From Adiantum capillus-veneris (Eukaryota; Streptophyta; Polypodiopsida; Polypodiales; Pteridaceae): a stretch of 64,000 bases of DNA. The position numbers and the translations under genes were made by a program. Each line of letters begins with the position of its first letter. Position 1 is the first letter of the stretch. The notes under the pieces were generated by a model. It ran no database searches, was not told the DNA's origin, and saw nothing but the letters and a program-made list of their open reading frames with translations. Positions 1 to 11,175 of this stretch are shown here, piece after piece. Where the stretch lies: assembly GCA_014529385.2 (NCBI GenBank), contig CM043967.1, positions 80,362,278 through 80,426,277 of the forward strand, in the 5' to 3' direction.

Positions 1-143
1 TAACTCTTCTGTGTCCACATACGACGGAATATGCAGACGCAGCTTTCCAATGATGGGAGTAACACACTCTGAGTGGCCAAGACATGCCAACCCTACATGT
101 GCTGTGTGCCCCATCTCTTCAACTCTCATAGCTAACTTTGGTG
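1..143 (-). pseudogene. Ty3/gypsy pol fragment, retropepsin-like region
   Basis: Read on the minus strand, one frame is open through this stretch and gives residues such as NYAPKLAMRVEEMGHTAHVG followed by a VTPIIGKLRLHIPSYVD segment. This resembles the region after the active site of a retroviral-type aspartic protease in gypsy pol. It continues the gag frame found to the right of the MITE at 144-614, so the MITE interrupted one gag-pol reading frame. The fragment runs off the window edge, so RT and integrase cannot be seen. The assignment is by motif resemblance. Confidence 0.5.
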
Positions 144-614
144 CATAGTTACAGGGGATGGAGGGGACGGACCCTAGGGATGGGGGACGCTCGATTTCGG
201 GACAGGATGGGTGGGGACGGACGACAAATGGGCTGCCAAGTGGGAACGCAAGCAAAACGTCCTAGGGATGGTAGGGGAATTTTTTAAAATTTGAAAAACT
301 GATCATTTCTAGTGGCTAGTTCCTCTCCAATAACCATATTTTTGAACTTTGAAGCACCCCAATGGCTATAAAAGCCACCCTTTGGTCCTCATTTCTCGAT
401 GTTTTATGAGCACATTTGTGTCTATATGACTCATGTTCTTTGGTCTATTTAGTGTAAATTTGTCAAAGTGATGCTTTATGTGTGTGGCATGTGTGTAGGT
501 CAAAAAATGCCAAAAAAAATCTTTTTTTTTTCTTTGCCGTTCCGACCCCGTTCCCGTTGCCCGACTTTTGCCGTCCCCGTTTCCGACCCGGACCGGCCGT
601 CCCATGTAACTATG
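144..614. mobile_element. hAT-like non-autonomous element (MITE), copy 1
   Basis: The segment starts CATAGTTACA and ends GTAACTATG, giving terminal inverted repeats of about 10 bp that continue imperfectly into G-rich/C-rich arms. It is flanked by 8-bp direct repeats, CTTTGGTG on the left (136-143) and CTCTGGTG on the right (615-622), with one mismatch. An 8-bp target duplication with short TIRs is the hallmark of the hAT superfamily. It sits inside the gag-pol frame of the surrounding gypsy relic, and the interrupted frame resumes on both sides. It has no credible transposase ORF, so it must have depended on an enzyme encoded elsewhere. A related copy lies at 40797-40969. Confidence 0.7.
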
Positions 615-1467
615 CTCTGGTGAGATAAAGTTTGCTTTGGCACGTGGATCAAAGAAGATGAGTGCCGTTTGATCCCTATAACTTTATCCCATGCCTTGCA
701 TAACTCACTGGCATGTGTACCGGGCCTATCACCCACCATATCTAGCACCAAACTTGCCGTGGGTTTAGGCTTCTTGCCTTTTTGGTCTTCTTTATCATCT
801 GAGTTAGCTGGTCTTTTCCTTTGTGGACAATTGGTAGCAAAGTGACTAGGCTGCTTGCATGTAAAGCGTCTATTTTCAGCCATTAGGACCTTCTTTTCCT
901 CGAGCGACTTGCGCACAAAAGGCTTCCTTTTCTGTTTCTTTGCCCGCGCTCTATAAGTCCCGGCTGAATCCTTATCTTTGGTGGCCTTTTCTGACCCCTG
1001 TGACGCTTTAGGAGCCGTTTTCACATAGGGCTTCTTTGCTGAATTTTTCTTTTGCTGCTCTTCTTTCTCGTTGCTCGGAAATCCACTGTCCTCTCCTTTC
1101 AATAAGGCAAGACCAGTGTTAGCAACTTCCATAAGCTGAGTGAGGGTAGCCACTCTGTTCTTGGTACAGTAGTCTCGAAGCCCTTTAGGTAGCCCACAAC
1201 AATACTTCTCTATCTGCTCTGTCAATGGCACAAATTTGTAGGAGGTCACTGAGAGTAACGCTTTACAAAACCTGCGATTGTACTCCAGCAAGCTCTTGCA
1301 TGTAGCCGAAGTAAGCTGGTGCCAATCTATCATGACGTTGGCTTCAAATTCATTTGACAGACAAGCAGATGCAAACATTTGCTTGAAGTAAATCCAAGTG
1401 GCCAGTGTCACAAGACGGGCACCGCGTGCCAATAGAAAAGAACAGACTGAATAGACTTTTAGCACTT
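615..1467 (-). pseudogene. Ty3/gypsy gag, C-terminal half with zinc knuckle
   Basis: The minus-strand frame encodes a gag-type capsid stretch (ATWIYFKQMFASA, then YKFVPLTEQIEKYCCGLP), a Lys-rich basic linker and a zinc knuckle. The knuckle reads RFTCKQPSHFATNC: the second Cys, the His and the last Cys of the CX2CX4HX4C pattern are present, but the first Cys is Arg (TGC to CGC would explain it). This broken knuckle, together with three separate insertions in the same gene, marks it as dead. The N-terminal parts of the same gag lie at 2059-2172 and 2977-3996. Confidence 0.7.
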
Positions 1468-1474
1468 CATTAAC

Positions 1475-1477
<3 letters not shown>

Positions 1478-1527
<50 letters not shown>

Positions 1528-2048
1528 GCGACACGGAGTGGCGGAATTTTACCCCAGAGAGTATTGGCCCCAAACCTTGGCGCCCCTTTCGGTATTTCTT
1601 TATATTGCATCAACTCAGTACAAGCCGGTACTCTAGACTCTGCACCTTCTCCAGGAAGCATGCCAGAGAATGAGCCCTAACCTCATATTTAAAGGCCCTT
1701 GGGTTGAAAAGCACTTGTAGTAAAAAGCCTTTAAAACTCAAAAGCTTCTGGTCCATAAGCAATGCCCAAAAAGCTGCCAGCGTAAATCACGGAAATCCGT
1801 ACAGCTGTCACGTCATCAGCCAGCGCAAAACGCGGAAATCCGTACAGTCTGCCACGTCAGCACTGCGAGCGTGAAAAGCGAATATCCGTATAGTTCTGCC
1901 ACGCCAGCACTCCGCGGAATTTCGGGAAATTTGTTGCTGCTTCTTCTGTTGCTTCTCCTTCCTCTAGGGTTTAGGCCCCTCGGCTGGTAGCTCCGTTCTT
2001 CAGTAGGTCGACACGTCAGCAGTTTGTTACAGCGGGTGCCTGTCCTTG
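1478..2048 (-). mobile_element. Retroposed LTR-derived sequence with a (TC)n tail and 10-bp TSD
   Basis: The insert splits the gag gene and is bounded by identical 10-bp repeats CATTAACAAT (1468-1477 and 2049-2058). Joining the gag halves at one copy of the repeat restores an uninterrupted frame. On the minus strand the insert reads: 17 bp of unknown flank, then an LTR starting TGTAACAAA that matches the solo LTR at 37255-37834 over most of its length, then about 25 TC units (GA at 1478-1526). The last ~90 bp of the LTR, expected to be U5, are missing. It lacks the paired LTR ends of an integrase product. It looks like an RNA copied back with a TC tail, as LINE-A copies have. Confidence 0.55.
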
Positions 2049-2058
2049 CATTAACAAT

Positions 2059-2172
2059 GTCTTCATTGTCCTTTAAGAAAGTGGCAGCTTTCCTGACCTT
2101 AGAGGCCTCTGTAAAATTCCCTCCTGCATAAGCTGTATCAAACTGCTGGAGGAAAGTAAGAGTATGCTTTAT
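2059..2172 (-). pseudogene. Ty3/gypsy gag, middle piece
   Basis: The minus strand encodes a recognisable Retrotrans_gag segment, HTLTFLQQFDTAYAGG followed by TEASKVRKAATFLKDN, the conserved start of the capsid domain. It lies between the TC-tailed insert on its left and a LINE-A fragment on its right, and belongs to the same gag gene as the flanking pieces. The frame runs straight into the left piece once the insert is removed, while one base of frame slippage separates it from the right piece. Confidence 0.7.
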
Positions 2173-2976
2173 GAGGTGCAGATATCAGGACCATCAATAG
2201 ACCATCGTAGCCGAGCTGGCAGTACTGATGGATGGAGATGTATGAAGAGGCCTTTGGTTTCTATGATGTCGTGGATGATTAGGGCCAAGCTTGGCATGAA
2301 GATGGCTTTCTACAGAGGGCATCTTCTCTAGCTCACAGAGGATGGGTTTATAATCAGACCTGCCTATATGGACACTCATTTATCCCATGGGATACGATGT
2401 GCTGTTGGTCAGATGCGCACATCATTGCACCAGCTAGAGATTGAGACTGGTAGATATAGGAGAGTACCAATAGAGGCCAGGATTTGTCAGTTGTGTCATA
2501 TAGAGCCAGAGAGAGTTACATCACATGTCATTATCGAGTGTACTATGAGATAGGAGGTCGCTTTCACTGTCTATTCAGAGAGGGCTTTCGAGCACTGGCT
2601 AGAGTTCTAAGATATTAGGATCAAAGATGCCTCGGGTTGTTTTTGCTAGAGCTGCGCAGACACAGGGAGAGTTTCTTAGGAGATTAGATAGTGGGAGACA
2701 TTCACAGAGGGAAATTACTGATTTTTTTAGAGCAGAGACTCAGTAGTCAGATGAGCAAGCTTTATTACAACAAACTTCAAAGTCCACCTATACCAAAAGG
2801 TATATTGACTATTGAGCTAGGGAGAGCTAGACGTCTACGAGGGCCAGCACGACATCGACGGAGGCTTCATTAGATGATTAGGACTATTCTAGCACAACAT
2901 GGGAGAGGTTTATACGACTATTTATCAACGCACACATTGATGATATTCTTCAGCGACCGATGCAGTACATCCTCTT
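2173..2976 (+). mobile_element. LINE-A fragment (ORF2 C-terminus)
   Basis: The plus strand carries the C-terminal part of LINE-A ORF2: the MDTHLSHGIRCAVGQMRTS segment, the RICQLCHIEPE cysteine motif, the FHCLFREGF stretch in broken frames, and the PIP-box-like motif QREITDFF at 2705-2728. It is truncated at both ends and has no 3' UTR. The octamer TGCTTTAT occurs at 2165-2172 and again at 2977-2984, exactly where gag sequence stops and resumes, so it is the probable target duplication. The fragment most resembles the copy at 52682-53950. Confidence 0.75.
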
Positions 2977-3996
2977 TGCTTTATCCTCGAAGCCACTGAA
3001 AGTGCTAAACTTTACAGCTGCACCATCTTCTTTGTAAGCTTTCAGCTTTTCCAGTGCCCCCAAATTGTCATACGGAATAGTGTGCAACATGGGCACTGTA
3101 GTAGGCATGATTGGCACATCTTGGCCATTAACATTTTGCGTTAGAGGTGCCATATCTGGCTGCTGTCCAGAAAAACCAGCCATGCCAAAATGACCCTGTG
3201 GCACCCCAAACTGGCCCTGGTTGCACTGAAAACCTTGCTGCATGCCGATGCTACCATACATGGGGTTTGGCATCATGCCTTGCATACCCCCAAACACTGT
3301 TCTTGGCATGTACGGCTGACTTCCAGCGCATAACCAGCCATATTTTGAAACACTGTTCCATCCCCGAAATACCCAGGATGTACCGTGGGTGGTGGAAAAA
3401 CTGGGTGCATTGCCTGGTAACCAGTTCCATGTCCATTCAAGACAGCATGCGGGCTCTGAAAGGTGGCTGGCTGAACTGGCATAACCTGTGGAATAGGCGT
3501 TCTAGCCATCTGTTCAAGCACGGGAGGAGCCCCTGACTCCGCAACATGCGAGTGTTCCCTATCCTGCTGAGTTGCATGAAGTACTTGGGCTTGAGCCTCA
3601 ACAAGCTCTGTACGAGGTGTAGGTTGCCTATTTTGTTGTTACACTGGTAGCGCTTGCAAGAACTCCATAAACCTTGGATTTTGCACCAGTTGCGAAAAGA
3701 CATTCACCGCGGCAACTAATTAAGTCCTAAACGCATCATCCTCAAGTTGCCCAGTCATAAAGCCCTGTACTACTAGAGGGACATTCACATCAACAGGAGG
3801 TACAGATTGACGTGGCCGTGAGCTCTCGCCAATCTCGAAGACCATAGCAGTTTCCTGTTTGTCTTTTGAAGAGGAACCCTCTTCCATAATGCCCTCCCCT
3901 TTGTGAGCTCTCGCCAATCTCGAAGACCATAGCAGTTTCCTGTTTGTCTTTTGAAGAGGAACCCTCTTCCATAATGCCCTCCCCTTTGTCGGCCAT
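2977..3996 (-). pseudogene. Ty3/gypsy gag, N-terminal half
   Basis: The first codon is the ATG at 3996, giving MADKGEGIMEEGSSSKDKQE, followed by a long low-complexity region rich in Gly, Met, Pro and Gln, and then the start of the capsid domain (AAVKFSTFSGFEDKAK). It is disabled by an 85-bp tandem duplication near the start codon, by in-frame stops around 3640 and 3720, and by the LINE-A insertion. It belongs to the relic running from 1 to about 4290 and shares only general gag organisation with the gypsy element at 21526-28799. Confidence 0.65.
3820..3989. repeat. 85-bp tandem duplication in gag
   Basis: Two nearly identical 85-bp units lie head to tail (3820-3904 and 3905-3989), recognisable by the repeated segment beginning AGCTCTCGCCAATCTCGAAG. 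Because 85 is not a multiple of three, the duplication shifts the gag reading frame just after the start codon. It is one of several such duplications in the window. Confidence 0.9.
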
Positions 3997-4139
3997 AGTG
4001 TAATCCCACGTTCTTGTACTCCGTGTCTTTACCCAAAACAACCGAGGCTCACTCTTTGAGGAAAAAGTGATTGATGTCCTGGCAACGGAACCTTGAAACC
4101 GGCCCGTGCAGTGGTAGGCTTTGGCTTTCACCCGAAATT

Positions 4140-4700
4140 CTTTACTTTAGACACACACAGAGAGAGCGTGCAAAGGAACCCTCCGACGGGAATTAACACT
4201 TAAGCACACACACGGATCGAAAGCTAAAATGCTTCGAGCAGATGTCGACAACCTGTAGGCCCCAAAATTGGCACCCCTTTCGGTATTTCTTGAGGGTAAA
4301 TTACAAAGAAAAGTCATGGGAATCCTTTATCTGTATCGAGCTAGATACCACCTGTTTTGGCAAAATTTTGGCAGCATAACAGTCCACGAAATCAATTCCC
4401 CTGCTGGAACTCTCTTCCATTGGCATAAACCCTTTGATTCCTGCCCAAAAACAGTAAATTCAGCACGCTGTATTTATTGGTTTTTGCCCTGTTTTCAGCC
4501 CCAAACAGTCCCCTAACTGTCCTCTGCCAGTGGGGCACGATTCCCAATGGTCCTGGCGTCCGTATGGCTGAAAAACAGTCAATTTATAGCGCATACACAA
4601 CGCTGAAAACGCACCTGTACGATGAGGTTATGACCCTCATTGGTGCCTGCTTTGGAGTAGCAGTTAGCTACCCTTGTTCTTGCTCAAGGAGTCTCTTGCC
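4140..4700 (-). other. Possible 5' LTR or leader of the first gypsy relic
   Basis: Just upstream (sense) of gag, the stretch at 4258-4292 (GGCCCCAAAATTGGCACCCC, then TTTCGGTATTTCTT) matches a segment shared by the solo LTR at 37392-37430 and the retroposed LTR at 1568-1605. This suggests the R/U5 part of a related LTR. The rest up to 4700 does not visibly match the solo LTR, and I could not find TG...CA ends or a convincing PBS. I infer an LTR by position only. Confidence 0.3.
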
Positions 4701-7700
4701 TTAGCACAAAAGCATGAACCCACACAGCTGTACATCAGTCAAATGAAGAGCCCTCTTGTGGGGCATCACATAACTGCACATAGGGGGGAGAGAGAGCAGT
4801 GTGTAGCGTGCAGGCATCACTCCTAGCACCACACTGGACATGGGAGGGAAAGAAAGCACTCCATAGCTCTGAACCTGTGACAAAAATGCAAAGTAAGCCT
4901 CTCCCAACCTAAATTTCAGCGCCCATTTTTCTGAATGAGGCAAGTGCATGAAATCCTGCCACTTGGCGCAATTACAAGCTTTTGCCCGTTTCGGGGTTGC
5001 CACCTAAAAATCTCCTGACTGGTTGCCCAATTGACTTCGCGGAGTTGTAAAGTGTTCCCCTGGTCATAACGAAGGTAATGATGCGAACACATTTCACGGC
5101 CCAAAATAGCAGTTTCCTAATTTTTAGGAGATGCTTCCGTTGGGCTCCCACTAGTCATCTGACCATCTATCCTCCTTGGGACCGCATCCAAAAATGCAAT
5201 GTGGTGCGACTGTCGGATACTTTTTGTTGGTGATCCCACCTTGACTTTATGTCTTTATTGAGTTCACTTCCTAGTATCCACCAACTTGCTAAGTGCGACG
5301 GGGGGACCTACATGATCTGGCACTGAGCCTAGACAGCCTCTTACTATACGAATTATAGTGCCGACCAACTTCCCGTCTGCGGGTGAAATTACCGTTCACA
5401 TTGGCCATACAATGTCTGACCATTTGCAACTTCAAAAAGAGGGTCTCAAAAATAAAACAAAAATCATTGGAAAGAAACGAACAACTAAGGTTAGCAGTTG
5501 CCATGTCCTCGTGACATAGTGAACAGCTGCCACGTCCTCGTGACAATGGCCTAGGTCTTTAACCATTCCTATACCTATGTACAGAGTCTTGTACACCCCA
5601 CGAGACAAGCTTCTTGGAGCATCCCCGGGGATTTCTGCACACAGTAATACAGAGATGACATTTTCTCAAAAAAAAGAAGAGAGATCTTCAGAACTAACCA
5701 ACTCCACCAATGAATTAGATGATTTTTATTATGTGGCATGGGTTTCTTATATACCACCCAAATGAATTTGCCCGCCTTAATTAATTTAACATGTCAAGAT
5801 TGGTTGTGCAGGACTATGATTTTTGGAAAAGCTCTGTCGTGTAGCTCCGCTGCCATGAAGAGAAAAGAGCAGAGAAATGCAAGCTAAGCTTCTTTGAAGC
5901 CTACACATTAAGTGAGCAGTGATTAGGGCTTGATAACAGGCCAAGCTTAATAATTAATGTATACCAAATGCGGCTTAAAAGGGCCAACAGATGCCTCAAT
6001 GATGCCAAAAATGAGTATGCTTGCAGTGACCACAGATGAGAGATTATGATCTAGAACTGTAGTGCTTGTAGTGTTCTACTGGCTTGTCTTTACGGCTCGT
6101 TGATTGGAGCCACGGTAAAGACATTATAGCACTTTGAAGTTTAAGTCGATTGTAGATCCGTACCGGATTGGGCAACTGCAGCTGAGGTGACAAAAATGGA
6201 GTGAATGCACCGGGCTGAAGTGCTCTCTTTGCGGAGCGCGTTGGTCTTTTCAGATCAGTGATCAGAGTTACAGTTGCCAAGATATGGGCCGTTAAAGATT
6301 CACCGAGGGCCGGTTCCGTGCTGGTCTAGTCCGCTCGATCGGAGTGCCATTTGGGAGTTTTTGGGGTTCAACAGGTTGCTCTAGAATACAGTGCAATTAA
6401 AAGATCAATAAGTGCTTGAGGAGCATTGTGTTTGGAATATTATCTCTTGGAATGCAATGATTACGGGATAAACGCAACAGAGGCAGGGACAAGAAATTAG
6501 TTATTTTGAGCAGATTGAAAAGCAATCACTTATACTTGCATCTAAATGGCTGTGGCAATGTCCGCAACACTGAAACGGGCAACCAAAACTCACAATGATA
6601 ATGTTAGTCGGTGGCTACTGTGGAGAAATTTGTTGAGCTAGGTGATGCTTTGCCCAATATGTGTACCGAATGTGACGCCTTTACGAAAGCATGATATGCA
6701 TGTCAAATGTGGTGCCCTCCACTATGAAGCTGTGGCCGCCCAAGGCAAAGGGGCCGCCCTCCCTTAACATCATAAGGTGAGGCTGCCCAATGCCCAAGGG
6801 CAACCAAGGAATGGGGCCGCCCACTTTGTAAAACTAAAGGGGTAAGTGAAAATGGGGGTGAGCCAATGGAAAAAAGAAAAACGCATGGCGGGCAGACAGA
6901 GGAGGAGCGTAGGTGAAGAGATTGGCTGGTAGCAGCTTGTAGAGAGCTCAAACACCGGCGAGCATGAAGCGAGAATTGTTCAGCATGGCAAGGCGACCCC
7001 CTTCGGCATCACTTCTGGCGAATTCCGTCTAGCTCTGAAGTCAAGCTGCCATGTCATTAAAGCCTATTCATGCACCACATCAGTCACGGCGCCGTGGCTG
7101 ATGGGCTTAGGCAATTATAGCAAGGGAGGATTAGAGGCATCAATGAAGAGAGGGGATAGGAAGGGAAAGAAGCACGAACAGTTGGAAGAGAAAGGCTCTC
7201 CCTCTCTCCTGTTGGAGAAGGGTAAGCAAGGCGAGGGCTCTCGCCCTCTCTCTCTCTCTCTCTCTCTCTCATCCTCGAATAGGAGCAAAGGGGGAAGCTT
7301 TCTCCTACTCTAATCCTCGGCAAGCAAAGCTCCCTCTCTCTTGCTCTCGTCATCAAAACAAGCAAAGACTGGAGGGAGGAGGTGGTGAAGAAAAGCACTA
7401 AAGAAAAGGCTTCGTCTCTCGAGAAGGAGAAGCAAGGCAAGCTTTCAGAGCTCGGAGCAAGCCGAGCATGAAGGAAAATTGGGAAGTCTAGAGCACGACG
7501 AGGCGAGAAGAACTAAGAAGCTTGAGCATAGGCCAAGAGCATCGGGAAGCTTCGAAGGGGAAGGTAACATAAGCTAAAGAAGAAGGTCCAAGGAGGGTCT
7601 AAAGCTGGATGAGTTTGAAGACGAAAAGAAGAAACAGGATAAAAAAAGGGCAACGAGCATCGGACATAAGTAAGGGAGTTGAAAGGACATCAAGCTTCGA

Positions 7701-8740
7701 GCAAGCATAAGCTTTGAGCCTACATAAGTCGAGAATTGAGCAAGTATAAGACAAGGGAGCAGAAGCAAAGGGATTCGAGTTGAAAGGGGATCGAGCTTCG
7801 GAAGTCGAGGCAGTGCATGCAAGCTGCATATCATTTCTGAAGCTTGAAGATTGAGACAATGAGTCAAGATAAAGTTTGCAGAAGTTACTTCACCGTCATC
7901 AGCTAATGTTTGATTAATCATTCTGTTAAGCCCGGTGTCGTTAACGGTCCGGTTAATTCTGTAAAGCGGGAGCATAAACTCCTAGTTAGCAGATGATCCA
8001 AGTGACGGTGCTGTTAACAGCGTGTACTTAGACGTATTAATCAATTAATTGATGATTACGGCGATTGCCAAAGTCAGTTGCATCAGTTGTTCTTGTTCTC
8101 TCTCTTCACTCCTCCCACAGCCAGAGGCCCGGCGCCTACCCGGCTCACGTAGCGAACACATATCCCCCGACAGCGCGAGAATTTAGAAGTGCAAATATCA
8201 GAGTGCATTTTGCTGTGACCATGAATGGACCATGATTGTGGCCTAGGATTGTATGAAATTAGGGCCTTGGCTGGTTACAAGTAAGAAATGGGTAAATTCC
8301 TGGGTAAAACTCAAAAAATGGGCGTTGAGGTTGTAAATTTGTTTGGGAGTCAGGCTTGCGTAAACTAGTCACATCCAAAAGCTAGAGGAAACCATTGACG
8401 CATTAAATGCTTGGTAAAAATGTGTTTGCCCATGGTAAAATGTGCATGATGAGAGTTTATTAGAGTCGTGGAGAGTTATTATCACCAAAATAAACTAAGA
8501 TGGTGGACGTGGCTTTAAAAAGTAAGTGCTAAAGCGAGTACTAGGATTTCACTAATGGGAGAAATCTAGCTTCTTGAGTCAAGTTTTGCTAATGCTTTTT
8601 CTAGGAGAGCGGTCATATATGCTGCTTGGATTTGAGCATTGTGTGCCTGGTTTGGAGCCATGAGCCTCTTTGAGTGGTTGGCATTTTGAACCTCCGTCAA
8701 GTATATTCCACCTGGCAGCATGTTGCACTTTCTGAACATC
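4701..8740. other. Unassigned sequence without a recognisable gene
   Basis: Only short, unconserved ORFs occur here and none shows a domain I recognise. From about 7080 to 7960 the plus strand is unusually purine-rich (AAG/GAG-biased), with a CT-repeat at 7239-7271 and degenerate repeats of AAGCTTCGAG-like words at 7440-7830. This could be an LTR leader or satellite-like DNA. No splice-supported exon, tRNA or rRNA was seen. Confidence 0.4.
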
Positions 8741-8749
8741 TATGTCCAT

Positions 8750-9430
8750 TGGGGTGGAATATTTGGTAGCATCATCTGTTGCAACAAGAAGTTACTTCTT
8801 ATCCCCAGGTTACGCTGTCGGACTTATAGGGCCAAAGTTTGAGCCCCATCTCTTAAAAGGGAACCAAGCCATAGACACCTGGAGATGTGAACAATTTCCT
8901 TGCTCCTTCCGCCAAAACTCATCCAGTTTAGCATCAGGTTTGAGAGACTCTTGTAGCTTTTGTTGGGAAGGTTTAGGAAGAGGTTTCTACCCCCACTTTC
9001 TTACCATGAAGTCCCCTGGCTATTGGGGAAGTTTAGCCACCAAGGCCTTCATTCTAGCCATGAGCTCTGCAAATGTTTCAGAGCCCAAGGTTGTTGAGCT
9101 CATCTAGAGACCTTCTCTTGAAAGCTCCTGGTCGGAAAGCCTCACAAACTTTGCTTCAATGTAGTCCAATTTGCAAAGTTGTTCTCTCCAAACTGACTAT
9201 ACTACTTGTCTGCTGTGCTATCCAAGGTTGAACGGAATAGCACCAAATACCATCTTCATGGTTGAGGCTGCGACTGCGACACAGCAAAACAAATCTCCTA
9301 ATTTGGTCATCTGCATCTTCTGTACAGAGGCCTTTGATAGTGGGAAACTTTTGTTGACTCTAGCGAGGATGTTGGTGAGATCTTTTGTCATAGGAGGAAG
9401 CATTAATCTTCTGCCATATGAGGAAGCCTT
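8750..9430 (-). pseudogene. Degenerate retrotransposon gag region
   Basis: Across minus-strand frames I can read gag-like pieces in the right order: ADDQIRRFVLLC, then GENNFANWTTLKQSFVRL, then FRPGAF and a segment like SETFAELMARMKAL. These resemble the Retrotrans_gag core, whose usual form is an aromatic-Trp helix followed by F-x-x-RF. Several frameshifts and stops separate the pieces, so this is a relic. It does not look like the gag at 615-3996. The predicted plus-strand ORF at 8742-9107 is its antisense shadow. Confidence 0.4.
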
Positions 9431-10130
9431 GCTGGTGGAGAGGGTGCGGTTAGGTAGAGGTACTCGGTAAGGTATTTTGTGCTAGGGACTCCAACGGTGT
9501 AGTGCTATAGAACAATGATCACTTTTAGAAGTTGCTAGTGAAGCTGTTGCCAATGGTAACGGTAGTGATGGTGGTGGGCTTCAAATAGGCAAGAACGGTT
9601 GTCACCACCTTTGTTATATCTTTGTGGGCTTCTAAGAGGGCTTGCCTTGGTGTCCTTGGACTGTCTATGTATGTCATGTATTGCTACAAACGGAGGCGCG
9701 GTGTGCCCTGCAAAATACTCGAAATAGCACATAGCAAGAAGTAAACTAACAAATCTACATACCTGCCGACTTGCACATGCCACAAATCCATAATCGAGCA
9801 CAACATGAACAAAGAGAGACAGAGAGCGGGAGAGAGAGAAAGAAGGCATGCAGACACACCTCCTAGAGCGGAGTGCTACGCCGGCACGACGAGAGAGGAG
9901 GGAGGAGAGGAGAGAAGAAACACACAAGCACTGGGTACAATCTCCCCCCGTGCAAGAGTGACCATTTCCCTCTTGCACGTACTTCATTTATAGATTTTTT
10001 GAATGGTCAAATTGAGTACAAATTGGCCAGACGGTCATAAATGGCCAAAGCTCATAAAAGAGCACTTGAATAATAAAATGCATAATATATATATTTCCAA
10101 TTGCATAGGCCTAGCTCGGTCCAGTCTTTT
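9431..10130. other. Unassigned region, possibly leader or LTR
   Basis: No coding signal was found. A GA-rich patch lies at 9805-9920 on the plus strand, and an AT-rich stretch follows. From its position upstream (sense) of the minus-strand gag relic it could be that element's leader and LTR, but I found no LTR ends. Confidence 0.3.
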
Positions 10131-10933
10131 CCACCTGTCAGCTGCAAAAATATCAATTCCATAACATACCTCTCCATTGGAAAGCAACTGTTCTCAGTTG
10201 CGAAGATAAAAATCTGCAAACAATACTTGTCAAAACCCATGATTAGCAATCTGTATCAAATATAATCCATAAAATTAGACAACATTGCTTATGCCTGCCG
10301 TCATCCACATACTACCTATTCTAGTGTCCCATACCACTAGAATAAGTCATACCCTGATGAATTAGGATATCATTGGTCACACTCATCATCAATCTCATAA
10401 TGTCAAGTCCCATCACATAAACACTGCTGTGACAAAATAATCATCAGATACCAAATCCCAATCCAATTCCAATTCCACAATATAAGTCCAAATCCAAATC
10501 ACTTTCATTATGTACACGGGTATCCACCTGTCAGCTGCAAAAATATCAATTCCATAACATACCTCTCCGTTGGAAAGCAACTGTTCTCAGTTGCGAAGAT
10601 AAAAATCTGCAAACAATACTCGTCAAAACCCATGATTAGCAATCTGTATCAAATAGTAAAAGAATAATCCATAAAATTAGACAACATTGCTTATGCTTGC
10701 CGTCATCCACATACTACCTGTTCTAGTGTCCCATGCCACTAGAATAAGCAGTATATGTCATACCCTGATGAATCAGGATATCATTGTTCACACTCATCAT
10801 CAATCTCATAATGTCAAGTCCCATCACATAAACACTGCTGTGATAAAATAATCATCAGATACCAAATCCCAATCCAATTCCAATTCCACAATATAAGTCT
10901 AAATCCAAATCACTTTCATTATGTACACGGGTA
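10131..10933. repeat. Large tandem duplication (~393 and ~410 bp units)
   Basis: Two units lie head to tail, 10131-10523 and 10524-10933. Both start CCACCTGTCAGCTGCAAAAA and end near TCATTATGTACACGGGTA. They differ by scattered substitutions and small insertions in the second unit (for example AGTAAAAG near 10656 and GCAGTATAT near 10749). The units are AT-rich and non-coding. The first junction shows no intervening sequence, as expected for a local duplication. Confidence 0.9.
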
Positions 10934-10984
10934 ACAAAATCATACCAGTTACAATGGTGGCCGGCCACTGCAGCATGATTTTGT

Positions 10985-11175
10985 GAGAGGTGTTGCCTAA
11001 ACCGGCGAATCTACACTAAACGTGTTGCCTAAATCGGCAAATCGGCACTTGTGCTCTCTAAACCGGCGAATCTGCACTGATATTATGTAAACTTCTAAAT
11101 CTATTGTGTGTTGTGTGCTGCCTAAATCGGCACAGGATGAATGTTTACACACTGCCTAAATCGGTGAATCTGTGT
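10985..11175. repeat. Short dispersed repeat, TGCCTAAATCGGCGAATC-like
   Basis: The word TTGCCTAAACCGGCGAATCT, or close variants, recurs about five times in 190 bp (near 10993, 11023, 11048, 11119 and 11152) at irregular spacing. It has no coding frame. It could be a decayed minisatellite or a cluster of protein-binding sites; the sequence alone does not say which. Confidence 0.5.

Noticed and set aside
4701-5104. Minus-strand ORFs as a FAR1/MULE-type transposase fragment
   Set aside because: A CNCAKWQ segment looked zinc-finger-like, but no SWIM or MULE signature and no flanking TIR could be found.
8742-9470. Plus-strand ORFs of 121 and 99 codons
   Set aside because: They are antisense to a minus-strand gag-like relic and show no domain of their own.
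10131-10933. LTR pair of a small element
   Set aside because: The two ~400-bp units are directly adjacent with no internal region, PBS, PPT or TSD, so a tandem duplication is the simpler reading.
10985-11175. CRISPR-like array
   Set aside because: The repeat copies are imperfect, spacing is irregular, and the DNA is clearly eukaryotic.
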